From Azolla pinnata (taxonomy: Eukaryota > Streptophyta > Polypodiopsida > Salviniales > Salviniaceae): a stretch of DNA of 31,647 bases. The stretch covers positions 1 through 31,647 of the forward strand of contig JBBBWG010003314.1 of the NCBI GenBank assembly GCA_037176905.1. Reading direction: 5' to 3'. Shown here one piece after another: positions 14,119 to 23,736 of this stretch (positions within the stretch are counted from its first letter, which is position 1; each line of letters starts with the position of its first letter). Below the pieces are notes generated by a model. It did not search any database, had not been told where the DNA came from, and was given only the letters and a program-made list of their open reading frames with translations. A program made the translations under genes and the position numbers.

Positions 14119-14199
14119 GCTTGGTGCCATGTTTTGATCTCATTCACTCCAATCCTGCCCCATGATTGGAGTGAGTGAGATCAAAACATGGCACCAAGC
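14119..14199. repeat. near-perfect hairpin, 36-bp arms, 9-nt loop
   Basis: The left arm 14119-14154 is the reverse complement of the right arm 14164-14199 with a single mismatch. The loop is CTGCCCCAT. The stem can extend a few base pairs further with a bulge (AACCCTC against AGGGAT). No TIR/TSD of a known MITE family is obvious. It could be a young inverted duplication, a foldback element or a MIRNA-type precursor. Confidence 0.9.
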
Positions 14200-15384
14200 A
14201 GGGATTTCCCATCAATTTGGTAATTTTGGTGTTGGTGTTGATACATTGAAGATCTTTGTTTGCTCCGTGGCCAATCTTTAAGTTGTTAGTTTCTACAGGG
14301 TAACATATAACTAAGGTCTCAATCTAAATGTAGGTGGCATGGCCGAAGTGGCAAGATGGTGGAGTAACTATCTCTCCTCATTCTCAACGAACCTCTCTTT
14401 TTCGATTTTTTCATGCGTTCTAACTATGCAGAACAACTTTGAAGAGTAATGTTATGTAGCTTTTGGGCTTCATCTTGACATGAGTATTAACTCCACTTCT
14501 TGTAAACTTATTGACGGAATCCTCTTCAAATGGACCATTTGCTTAGCACTTGTCAAAGTAGAGAGGGGTTAATGAGCCTAAATCATAGTTAGTTTGGAGT
14601 GACAATCCCCTTCAAATGGACCATTTTCTTGTCTAATTTTTTATAATGCTGCTTCCATTCTTTGAATGTTGTAGGGAGTGGCCTCACCCCCTGGATGCCC
14701 TAGTTTGGTTGCCTCTGGGATCACGACAGCTAATAGTGATCGCAAGTTTCGAATGCAAGTTCCATCAAATTTTCACTAAGCTTGTATGTTTTGCTTCGGG
14801 TTATGCGAACAATCATCTATTTAGCTGCCTTACACTGAGTCCCATTTTTGTCTCAGTTTTTTTTGACGCTTCTTACATTCTCTCTAGGATCGGTTACAAC
14901 CGATATTCTAAATTATCAACTTCTACGTTTGAGGCTTTCGATCATATCCATGTCCAACGTTCAGACCATGGGATTGAGAGCGAAGTATAGTTGTACTTTT
15001 GTAATTAAAACACGAGGACGTGCATGTAGTACTATCATGACAAAATTTTGTAATTAAAACAAGAACTTTTGTAATTGAAACATGAGGAATTGCTTGGTGT
15101 AATATTATCATGACAACATTTTAACATAGAGCAAATTCATTTATTTGTGCAACTTGAAGAGCAATAATAGAGCTTAAAAAGTAAGATCATGTGTGATGAT
15201 GCTTTCGATTCTCATAGAAAGATGTAGCTATTGAATTAAAAGACAAGGAAAATGTACAAAGAGGTCAAACAAGTTTGCATAAAGATGGGTAATACTAAAT
15301 AATTCACATTTTACAAAAGTCGATTTCTAAACTGTTCAATTTACATGTAGTTTTTTTTTCAAATATTGATTTTCTTTCAATTAG
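14200..15384. other. AT-rich intergenic sequence with small duplications
   Basis: No gene is supported. The words CTTCAAATGGACCATTT (around 14525 and 14611) and a unit of about 68 bp (CTTTTGTAATTRAAACAYGAGG around 14996 and 15065) are each duplicated. Confidence 0.45.
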
Positions 15385-16140
15385 TTAAAGAGATGTACAA
15401 GAGATATTCAGAAATGTAAGAGAAATCGATAAAAGATTTCCAAATGGAAGACATGGGCATACTCGTAGAAAGGGAAAAAGCCATTGTGGCGGCTTATAAT
15501 TCCACCGGGGAGAACCCACAACTAATCGAAATAGTGAAATGATTTCCAATATTGTAAAAAATGTGTCTTGTGTACTCCCAAAAACACTTTTGAGCCTTGT
15601 AAACCAACATATCTTTCCCTGTAACACATACACGAATTGAAACCATATTGCTTTAGGAATATCTTCAGTTATCACCGTCGCATGTTCAAATACTCTATAT
15701 CTAGCAACCCACAATTGCCAAATGATGATAGAAGCCACCATTTGCCATGCCTCCGATACATTACCATTTGGGCCTATCCTTTTGTATGAAAGGAAACAGT
15801 CTAACCTTGCCTTAAACAACATCGTATAGCAAATCATCAGAAGCAGCTTAAAAAAAAAGAGTCAGGAGCAATGCTAATATGCCCCATGAGACCAATAATT
15901 GCATATCTGCCATTGCAAATAGGCGTAACATTGGAATCCATACTTGTCGTGTCAATGCACATGACAAAAAATAATGTTTAATTGTTTTTGGGATACCACA
16001 TCTGAAGCAATCAACTGAAATATTAGTTGCCCTCAACCACACTCTGACAAGGACGGCGCAGTGTGCTAATAACAAATATAGTATAACAAATTCTTAATCA
16101 ACTTTCATTTTCCATGTCTTAGTCCAAAAAGACCTCAATA
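15385..16140 (-). pseudogene. LINE 3' end remnant with zf-RVT domain
   Basis: On the minus strand a decayed reading passes from about 16140 to 15385 through two frames. The first part carries the reverse-transcriptase zinc-binding (zf-RVT) signature of plant non-LTR elements: a WTKTWKMKV-like start, then RVWLRATNIS, CFRCG, a HYFLSCALTRQVW block (the C-x2-C ... H-x4-C pattern) and later WQLWVARYRVFEH. It is interrupted by stops (for example in the WKMKVD-EFV region) and by a frame change near 15845. No poly(A) end or endonuclease/RT core is recognised nearby, so this is a 5'-truncated or eroded copy. Confidence 0.75.
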
Positions 16141-16440
16141 TAACATCAGAAATATTTTGTTGTTGCCAAAAAGAAGTCGCAGCAACTGCCCGGCTAGAAT
16201 AGAATGATTGGCCAACAAAATAGAAAAAGAGAAAAAGTTGGGAAGTCTACCTTCGGCCAACGCATCTGTCCAGAAAAATCCACCAGGATCTCATTACAAG
16301 TGCACTCGAGGCCTCTTCTCATAAACCCATAACTTCTAGAAAGGTTTGGCCTTAAGTGGTAATGAGTCTATATGCCATGAATGCCCATCAAATGTCACAA
16401 CAAGGATTGGCAGGGTTTAGGGAATAGCCATCATTTTTTA
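16141..16440. other. LINE-flanking sequence, nothing firmly recognised
   Basis: Minus-strand fragments up to about 16300 may be a further decayed part of the LINE, upstream of the zf-RVT domain. No clear motif was seen. Confidence 0.35.
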
Positions 16441-16646
16441 TGGTGTCGTGCATATAGCCATCATCTTTGCATATAGACAGCATCTTTGCATATACTATGC
16501 AAGAATTATGCAAAGATGATGTCTTTGCTTATAGCCATCATCTTTGCATAATTCTTCCATGTGACTATGTCTTTGCATATAGCCATCATCTTTGCATAAT
16601 TCTTCCACGTGACTATGTCTTTGCATATAGCCATCATCTTTGATGG
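16441..16646. repeat. 48-bp tandem repeat next to LTR copy A, with inverted words
   Basis: ATGTCTTTGCWTATAGCCATC starts at 16519, 16567 and 16615, an exact 48-bp period. The units carry TTTGCATAATTCTTCC and CACGTGACT. Just upstream, CATCTTTGCATA and TATGCAAAGATG form a 12-bp inverted pair. The word GGTGTCGTGC, which opens LTR copy A, also occurs near 16442, so the array sits between two copies of the LTR edge word. Confidence 0.8.
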
Positions 16647-17178
16647 TGTCGTGCCATACGGCACGTGATCTTCACGTGATTCAGGTGAAGACCATTGAGG
16701 TCCTGGACCATGTGAGTGAGAGATCGGCAGGTAGAAGGATCAATAAAATTTTCTAAGAATTGGATTCATTAATCGTCAAGATACTCTTCGACAAAATAAT
16801 GATCGGTTGGACGATTCCCAAGACTTCAAGTAAGCCTTGTTTTTATAGCCTCTCTCATTCAAACTAGTCATGCATGCGCTCATGCACACTAGTTGTGCAT
16901 GTGCTCATGTATATTAGTCGTGCATGTGCTCATGCATATTAGTCGTGCATGTGTACTTTTTCTTTTGTGGTATGCATGTGACAGTTGCTTTTTATATGAG
17001 TGAATACATCTAATATTATTTGTAAGAGACAACTGCAATAGAAAACTTGAAGTTTAATAATGTCGAGATACAACGTTCAAATTTTATACATAATACTCGT
17101 TCTATTATTTTTCCTAAATCTCATATCTATCATCATATTATCACTATTTAGAAAGGGTGTATCATGTACACTACGATA
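16647..17178 (-). repeat. LTR copy A (3' LTR of decayed minus-strand retroelement)
   Basis: This is one of three related segments (A, B 20402-20839, C 23245-23736) that share start TGTCGTGCCRTACGG, TCTTCACGTGA and a TNTCATAG-type end on the minus strand. Read on the minus strand it has TG...CA-like ends and a TATA-type word near 16841-16848 (+ CTTGTTTTTATAG). A polypurine tract abuts it at 17179-17190. This order, coding remnants then PPT then LTR, marks it as the 3' LTR of the minus-strand element. Four 25-bp repeats lie upstream of its TATA. Confidence 0.65.
16863..16956 (-). repeat. 25-bp direct repeats in LTR copy A, next to the TATA region
   Basis: Units of RYTAGTYGTGCATGTGCTCA start at 16863, 16888, 16913 and 16938 (exact 25-bp period, last partial). 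On the element's own strand they lie just upstream of the TATA-like box. LTR copies B and C have only about two units. Confidence 0.85.
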
Positions 17179-17190
17179 CTCGCCCCTTCC
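17179..17190 (-). other. polypurine tract of the minus-strand retroelement
   Basis: The minus strand reads GGAAGGGGCGAG immediately before LTR copy A. Position and composition fit the plus-strand primer site of an LTR retroelement. Confidence 0.5.
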
Positions 17191-17608
17191 GAACCCGCAC
17201 ATCCTGCAGTATGTGCCAAATTTGAAGAGTTCATCCAATCGCACGTCATTCTAGCATATCACAGATACTTGTTTCTTTTTTGGGTAGTATAAATTTTCTT
17301 GCGTCGATCCAAAGTTTTTCATGGGTTTCCTTTGTGAAGGTATGCCCATTGTCCACACCCCTTAGGTATTGGATTCCCCGTGACCTCCTTCCATCTTTCC
17401 TTGCTGTTTGCTTGGAGCGGTCTTGTGGCTGGTTTTACTTTTCTATCCACGGTCTTGTAATTCGTGCAAATCATCGCATCCTTCTCGCAAAAAGTATCGA
17501 ACTCTATTTCTTTGCTCGCAAAACAACCATTTGTTCATCTTTGCTCGCAATTTCTTTAAGTTGTTGTAGTGTGTGTCCATAGGACACTTCTTTGATTGTT
17601 CCTATCAC
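17191..17608. other. internal region of the decayed retroelement, function not recognised
   Basis: Minus-strand open stretches (for example 17504-17689, Lys/Glu-rich) may be remnants of the element's polyprotein. No catalytic motif is recognised. Confidence 0.35.
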
Positions 17609-17905
17609 CTCTTTATCTTCCCATATGATGTGCGTTGTGCATAATTCCTCTTCTATTTTTTGGAGTTTCTTTTTCTTTATTCTAATCACGGTTATATATA
17701 TAGATGCACCACTTGAACCAATTTACACTCCTCTTGTACCGATAATTCTTGCTCTTATCATCTCTTTGTCTTCCCATATGATGTGTGTTGTGCATAGTTC
17801 CTCTTGTATTTTCTGGAGTTTCTTTTTCTTTATTCTAATCGCGGTTATACATACAAATGCACCACTCAAACCAATTTACACTCTTGTACCGATAATTCTT
17901 TTTTT
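17609..17905. repeat. 153-bp tandem duplication in the retroelement interior
   Basis: Copies start at about 17609 and 17762. Both contain CTTCCCATATGATGTG, GTTTCTTTTTCTTTATTC and ACCAATTTACACTC. The 153-bp period equals 51 codons, so the minus-strand frame (EELCTTHIIWEDKE in both copies) stays in phase, although each unit contains a stop. Confidence 0.85.
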
Positions 17906-18039
17906 GCATGGGGTTCTAGGGTTTCTTGGACTATCAACTAACCACTTCATAATAGTCTGACCAAATAATCCAGTCAAGAACTACATGGAACTTGATCCAC
18001 TTTGGTTTCATATCCACATGAACGCTGCACCGTTGTCCA

Positions 18040-19202
18040 ATAAGTTCTTCTCCATCGGCGAAGCTTTTATGAAAGACTGCTTGAGGATGACGGAGTGAAA
18101 GACTTCATCTTATACAAAGAAATTTTGGTCCACCTCCACATTCTTGATTTTTACCGATACAGTTGGACACGCACCAAATAGTTCTTCCGTGGATTTGGTT
18201 GCTGCCTATATCTACCACCGGTGATTGGTGTTTATCAGCCACTTCCCTTTTCAATACACTTCCTTGGACATCAAGTTGATCTTTGAGCCGTAATCAATAA
18301 CCACGATCACATGTTCCTTGATCTCGCCCAAGCGTACTAGTGTCTCTATTGTTACCCGAGCCCACTACAACTTTGTGTAATGTGAATTTGGGATTTTGTC
18401 TTCCGCGGTGTCATATAGATCGAACCCCATCTAAATGATATGGAGCCGCGTTATTCATCAGGATCAAATTTCCGTTTACTTTCGAACTACTTGGTTCCTT
18501 TGTGCTTTGTCGCTTTCGTTTTACAAGATCCACGAGGGGGTCGTGGAACTCCTTTTTCGTGATCCTGAGAAGCTCCCGTAAAGAGAATTTCACTTGGCCG
18601 TCAAGGATTCTCTCCTTGAACACATTCTGAAGATCCATTCGTTGCTCCATATTTGAGGTGAGCTTGAATGCCGGTACCTTCTCTTTCCCACTATTTTGGT
18701 TCTCTAGAATGCACGATGCGTCACCTTTTTTTGTCCATGTAGACATTGTGAGATGGCACAATGCTTGTACATTTGTTCGGTCCACTGGGCACTCCCATCC
18801 CATCGCTTCTCGTACCTCACTCGCTTTCTTCTAGATTTCTCTAACTCCAGTCTCTCTCCCAGTATGTCGTACTTCAAGACAAAAGAGGTATTTGCCACGA
18901 ACTCGCCCATATGTATTCTCACTGTAGTCGCATAGCTATTTCTTGTTGTAGTCTTTTCCTCTAAAACTTTTTTCATACCACCCTTTTAATAGTTCTTTTG
19001 GAATGGCTTTCGAGAACAACCTCCTGATGTGACTTTCGAATATCAAGAATACCTTGAGGACCTTTAGCCCCTTCCTCGGTGTCCTGATGTTTTGGGCACA
19101 TGATATGAAATGCGTAGAGAGAAGGAATGTTGAAACAAAACAATAAGAACGCAAAAAATAATTAACAAAGTTAGCGGGGCATAGTGGATAAATTGATTGC
19201 AT
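18040..19202 (-). pseudogene. retroelement gag-protease remnant (Ty3/gypsy-like)
   Basis: Read on the minus strand, several frames join into a recognisable piece of an LTR-retroelement polyprotein. Near 18500-18620 the sequence ILDGQVKFSLRELLRITKKE with HDPLVDLVKRKRQ is the conserved segment that precedes the protease in this gag-pro type. At about 18260-18360 a retroviral-type aspartic protease follows, with WARVTIETLVRLG and active site VIDYGSKINLMSKEVY (D-Y-G-S in place of the usual D-T/S-G). Then come KGKWLINTNHRW, ELFGACPT and QNFFV. Several in-frame stops and at least one frame change (around 18704-18803) break it. The upstream part (18704-19202) is probably more gag but is not diagnostic. 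It belongs with LTR copies A and C and the gag piece at 22845-23160. Confidence 0.7.
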
Positions 19203-19440
19203 TTAAAAGCACAAGTTATAAGGTTGACTCTTATGTTGCCTTTTTTTTTTCTACTTTTTCTTATTTTTTCCTTCTGTGTTTTTTTTTCTCTATTTGTTTT
19301 TCTGCTTTTGTTCCTACTTTTTTCCTCCTACATTTTTGTTTTCTTTAGACGACCCACTGCATAACCTATATAAGGAGTGATGTACATAGGGGAAGAAGGG
19401 GGGAAGACCATATGCTCATAAGAAAAACCATAATGTCATA
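19203..19440. other. pyrimidine-rich low-complexity sequence
   Basis: T-rich runs (TTTTTTTTTT, TTTTTTTTTCTC) lie at 19231-19350, followed by unremarkable sequence. No gene. Confidence 0.5.
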
Positions 19441-19990
19441 TATCTAAGCCCTAATATGTATTACTAAAACCCTAATATTTATTTCTAAAACTGTAATACA
19501 TGATTGCTAAACCCTAATATCTTCTAGTTTCCATCTCTCTTCTAACCTTAATCTCTTCTAAACCCTAATACCCGATTGTCGAACCTTAATACCGTCTAAC
19601 CCTAACCTTTTCTAATTTTCATCTTTATTAAACCCTAATCTCTTCTAATATCTATTCTAACCCTAATCTCTTCTAATATTTTTTTTAACCCTAATCTCCT
19701 GTAATTTCTATCTCTGTTCTAAGCATGATCTCTTTTAATTCACATCTCTGTTCTAAATCCTAATCTCTTTTCTAATCTCTCTACTAAACCCTAATCTCTT
19801 CTAATATATATTCTAAACCCTATTCTATATCTCTAATTATAATCTAACTCTCGTCCAAACCTTGATCTTTATCTCTTCTAATCTATCTCTTTTTTAATCT
19901 CTTTAATAGCCGAACCTAATCTCTCTTACCCAAACCTAATCTCTCTAATCTATGTTATCCAAACCTTATCTCTCTAATTTCTCTTATCGA
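19441..19990. repeat. degenerate telomere-like array (AACCCTAAT with TCTCTTCTAAT spacers)
   Basis: The word CTAAACCCTAAT or CTAACCCTAATC recurs throughout, alternating with TCTCTTCTAATAT-type spacers of variable length. CCCTAAA is the complement of the plant telomere unit TTTAGGG. The motif is interspersed rather than in pure tandem, so this is a decayed interstitial array or a repeat grown from one. It ends a few bases before the CACTA terminus at 20009. Confidence 0.75.
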
Positions 19991-20008
19991 AACTTAGTCT
20001 TTTATACT

Positions 20009-20390
20009 CACTACAAGGTATTGGTCAGTTTGCCGCAGGTTTTGCCGCGAAATTTGATTTGAAAAAGTAAACAAAAATTGCGGCAAATGACACGAAACAT
20101 TTGCCGTGAGTTTTACCGAGAGTATTGCCACGCGTATATATGCGAGTATTGCCGCGCATATATACGCAAGTATTGTTGTGCTTATATATGTGTGTATATA
20201 GGCAAGTTTTGTCGTGAGTATTGCCGTGCTTATATACGCGCGTATATAGGCGAATATTTGCATATATACACGACTATTGCACTGAGTATATATGCACATA
20301 TATATGCGAGTTTTAGTGCGAGTATATATGCACATATAGACACGAGTATACACGCGAGTATATACGCAAAATATATATGAATTTACTGCA
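20009..20390 (+). mobile_element. CACTA transposon terminus (truncated), with TTGCCGC subterminal repeats
   Basis: It begins CACTACAAGGTATTGGTCAG and is followed by TTTGCCGCAGGTTTTGCCGCG and further TTGCCG/TTGCGGC words, then a run of TATATACGCGAG-type repeats to about 20390. The start matches the CACTA terminus at 23965 (CACTACAAGGTAATTGG). LTR copy B abuts the right side at 20402, so only one end is present. Confidence 0.75.
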
Positions 20391-20401
20391 TTTATTTATG
20401 T

Positions 20402-20839
20402 TGTTGTGCCGTGCCGTACAACACCGGATCTTCACGTGAGTCTAGTGATGACCACTAGGGTCCTAGATGAGGAGAGGAAGAGATTGAAATAAAGAAAGAA
20501 AGAATGAGAGAAACAACAATGGCTTGAATGTTTAACTTCAAGAATTTCTTTGAAAAGAATGAGAGTAACAACAATGACACGTGTCGTGCATGTGCTCATG
20601 CACACTAACCGTGCATGCATGCTTTTCTTGTATGAAATGCACATAAACTGCTTCTATTATATATGGATTCATTTAGTTTCACTCATGAGACACTAGTGCG
20701 GTAAAAGACTCTTAGTCTACTGACGTGAAAGTACAAGGTTTAACTCCTGCCTTGTGTACGTATAGTATTAATTTATCGATATGTTATCTATACTCATATT
20801 TTTGCTATTTAGAAGGAGTGTACCGTGCACACTATGATA
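20402..20839 (-). repeat. LTR copy B (solo or insertion remnant)
   Basis: It shares with LTR copies A and C the opening TGCCGTACAACACCGGATC/TCTTCACGTGAG, the GTGCATGTGCTCATGCA words, the tRNA-like segment near 20690-20760 and the closing CTATGATA. It is the shortest and most diverged copy. It lies inside the A-to-C element with no partner of its own. Confidence 0.6.
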
Positions 20840-21568
20840 ACGCGTGTAAATACACAAATATATACGCGAAATTAAATTAAAAATATTTAAATTAAAAGAA
20901 ATTAAATAAAAAAATATTTAAATTGAAAAAAGAACAATAACCTCATTTATTTATTTTTATAAATTTCCTTTTGGTCTCAATTTGAGAACATATATATCTT
21001 CAAAAGCTTTTTCATTTCAGAAAGCTTCTTTACACAAGATGCCTGTCTAAGACTATTCATGTGAGATATTTTCACTTCATACTTGTTTGTCTCCTCTCGT
21101 ATATATTGATTTATGATCTGTATATGCATACATACAAGCATATTTATCTTTACTAGCAAGCATACCTACATATTTATCAATATATACTTTCATATTCACC
21201 TGTATATAGAAATAAGATAGATCATATTCATTTGTATATGCATATATACATGCATATACACCTGTGTATTAAAACGTAGATGTATATTCATCTATACATT
21301 CATAAATATATACATATTCACCTATATATGGATACATACATGTATATTCACCTATTTGTGGATAGCTTATACATATATATTCACCTATTTGTGGATAGCT
21401 ACATATATATTCACCTATATATGTTTACTGTTTGTTGCAACATAGTTGCAAATTAACTTATAGTAGTTGTTTGCTGTAACATAGACATGCTGTTTGCTGC
21501 AACATAGTTGCAAATTAACTTATATTAGTATGTATTCACTTGTATATACATACATACATGATTGTATA
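20840..21568. other. AT-rich sequence with short tandem repeats
   Basis: TATATATTCACCTATTTGTG with GATAGCT is repeated around 21320-21420. GTTTGYTGCAACATAGTTGC with AAATTAACTTATA is repeated at about 21428-21530. No gene. Confidence 0.55.
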
Positions 21569-22741
21569 TTGGATTGATTGGGTAAACCACTTGATTGTTT
21601 TAAATGAGGTGATGGGTTCAAATCTTCCTTAGCTCACAATGTTGCGGCATGGTCGCGACAATTTTACAACAAACACGTGGTAAAATTGTATGTTTACAAC
21701 ACATTTTGTCGCGTTGTTTGCTGCAACATAGCTACAAATTAACTTATATTAGTATGTACTCACCTGTATATGCATACATACATGCATATTCATCTAAATA
21801 TTCAATTTTTCATGCATATTTGTGTGTACACGCATGCATAGATATATGAAGATTCATCTATATATGTACATGTTTTATATATATGGACTTGTAAATGGGC
21901 AGATAGAGGCATACTCACTCGTATATGGAAACCTACATGCAAATTCACTTGTATATTCATGAAAACATGCATATTCACCTATAATGTACATGTTTGCTTC
22001 ATATTCGCTTGTATATGCATACATACATATATATACACATAAATATTAATATATTTATGGATATATATACATGTATATTTAGATGTATATATACACATAT
22101 TGGTTTATATATGGATAGATAATTGGCTATTAATTATTTTACTTCAAACTTAGTAAATATATTATATGATTATATGTTGGATTCATTGGGTAGACAACTT
22201 AATTGTTTTAAATGAGGGGGTGGGTTCAAATCCTGCTTGAGATATAGTGTTGCAATATGGTTGCGACAATTTTGCATCAAATATGGAGCAAGCACGCGGC
22301 AAAATTGTATGTTTACTACACATTTTACCATGAGGTTGCAGCAACATAGCCATTGTTGTTTGCTGTAACGTTACTGCAACATAGCCGCACTGTTTGCTAT
22401 GACTTTGTTGCAACATAGCTGCAAATTAACTTATATTAATATGTATTCCCCTGTATATGCATACATACATGTATATTCATCTAAATATTTATTTTTTCAT
22501 GCATATTTGTGTGTGTATGCATAGATATATACAAATTTGTCTATATATGTACATGTTTGATGTATATTGACTTGTAAATGGGTAGATACATGCATATTCA
22601 CTCGTATATTGAAACCTACATGCAAAGTCACCTGTATATCCATGCAAACATGCATATTCTCCTACATTTGTATATGTTTGATTCATATACTTTTGTATAT
22701 GCATACATACATATATATACACATAAATATTCATATATTCA
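21569..22741 (+). repeat. large direct duplication, about 500-570 bp units
   Basis: Copy 1 (21569-22060) and copy 2 (22177-22741) begin TTGGATTGATTGGGTA and TTGGATTCATTGGGTA. They share, in order, TTGTTTTAAATGAGG, GGGTTCAAATC, GCGACAATTTTG/AC, TTGCTGCAACATAGC-type words, CATACATACATG, TAAATGGG and ACACATAAATATT. Copy 2 carries about 80 extra bases of GCAGCAACATAGCC-type words. Similar words near 25126-25175 suggest a family related to the CACTA subterminal sequence. Confidence 0.8.
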
Positions 22742-22844
22742 TGTATATCTACATGTGTATGGAGATTTGTATGTATATTTAGATGTATTCATGCATATTG
22801 ATGTGTATATGAATAGATGTATAGATTTCAAATATTGTCTCAAC

Positions 22845-23160
22845 CTAATCCTCGAAATCCCTTTGTGTTGCCTTAGAAGAGTCCTTGATTACATAGGTTG
22901 CTTTCAACGCTTCTTGGAACGCCGTCCAAGTCAAGTTTTGTATATGTAACTTATGGATTTTGCCTTGAAGTCCATCCGTAGCCACTTGGTTGAAGGACAT
23001 GACTTTGAGATCCCTTGAAGATTCTACATCGTAGCATCTCAACTTTATAATCTCGCAAATAGTGAGACATATCCTTTCCATTGAATTGTCCGTTGCGCTT
23101 CAAGAGCCTTTCCACTGCCGATGCGGCCTTCGACTACGCACGCTGCTCTTGAAGCATCCT
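22845..23160 (-). pseudogene. retroelement gag N-terminal remnant
   Basis: On the minus strand, FNGKDMSHYLRDYKVEM in one frame (about 23040-23095) continues in another frame with LQGKIHKLHIQN, LTWTAFQEALKATYV and DSSKATQRDFED (22845-22960). This is the pattern of a Ty3/gypsy gag capsid region, a FDG/FNG start followed by W-x-x-F-x-x-A-L. A frameshift separates the two halves. It lies just downstream, in the minus sense, of LTR copy C, as expected for gag of the same element. Confidence 0.6.
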
Positions 23161-23244
23161 CTCGAATATCACCATCATGTTGATCTTCACAGGTTGATTC
23201 TATATCTCCTTGTCGCCTGCTTCCACATTAAGTTCATTACTTTA

Positions 23245-23736
23245 TGTCGTGCCGTACGGTGTTGGATCTTCACGTGAGTCCGGTGAAGATCACAGGGGTC
23301 CTGGATCATGTGAGGGAGAGAGATAAGCAGACAGAAAGATGAAGAAGATTTTCTAAGAATTTGATTAATTAATCCTCAGGATACTCTTTGACAAGATGTC
23401 GATGATCGATCGGACGATTCCCAAGATTTCAACCAAGTCTTGTTTTTATAACATCTCTCATGCACACTAGTCGTACATGTGCTCATGCATGCTAGTCATG
23501 CAATAATGCTTTTTCCTGTGGCATGCACATGAGGGTTGCATTTTCTATGTGTGAATACATTTAATTTTATTTGTGAGAGATTAATGCAATTGAAAACTTG
23601 GACTTCAATAATGTGAAGGTACAAGATTCAAATCTGCCTTGTGCATATATAGTAATCGTTTTTTTATTTTCACTAAATTTCATATCTATCCTCATGTTAT
23701 TACTATTTAGAATGGGTGTTTGTGTACACTATGAGA
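23245..23736 (-). repeat. LTR copy C (5' LTR of the decayed minus-strand retroelement)
   Basis: The minus strand runs from TCTCATAGTGTACAC to CCGTACGGCACGACA. It contains a TATA box at 23442-23452 (minus GTTATAAAAAC) followed by a leader-like pyrimidine-rich stretch. It matches LTR copy A along most of its length, with large differences only in the number of 25-bp repeats. No clear primer-binding site was recognised on its internal side, and no target-site duplication matches between A and C. Confidence 0.65.

Larger units (their letters stand above)
16647..23736 (-). mobile_element. composite: decayed gypsy-type retroelement with nested insertions
   Basis: Inferred order on the minus strand: LTR C, gag N-part, insertions (AT-rich duplication, LTR B, CACTA end, telomere-like array), gag-protease, duplicated segment, PPT, LTR A. 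All coding parts and both LTR orientations agree. Reverse transcriptase, RNase H and integrase are not recognised, so the element was non-autonomous or has lost them. Confidence 0.5.

Noticed and set aside
13843-14178. 111-codon open frame
   Set aside because: It runs into one arm of the hairpin, has no recognisable domain and no supporting start or splice context.
14335-14420. tRNA-like start GGTGGCATGGCCGAAGTGGC
   Set aside because: It recalls the 5' half of a class II tRNA, but no T-arm (GGTTCRANTCC) or pairing acceptor follows at the right distance.
19994-20380. Tyr/Ile/Arg-rich frames on both strands
   Set aside because: They derive from TATATACGCGAG-type repeats inside the truncated CACTA end.
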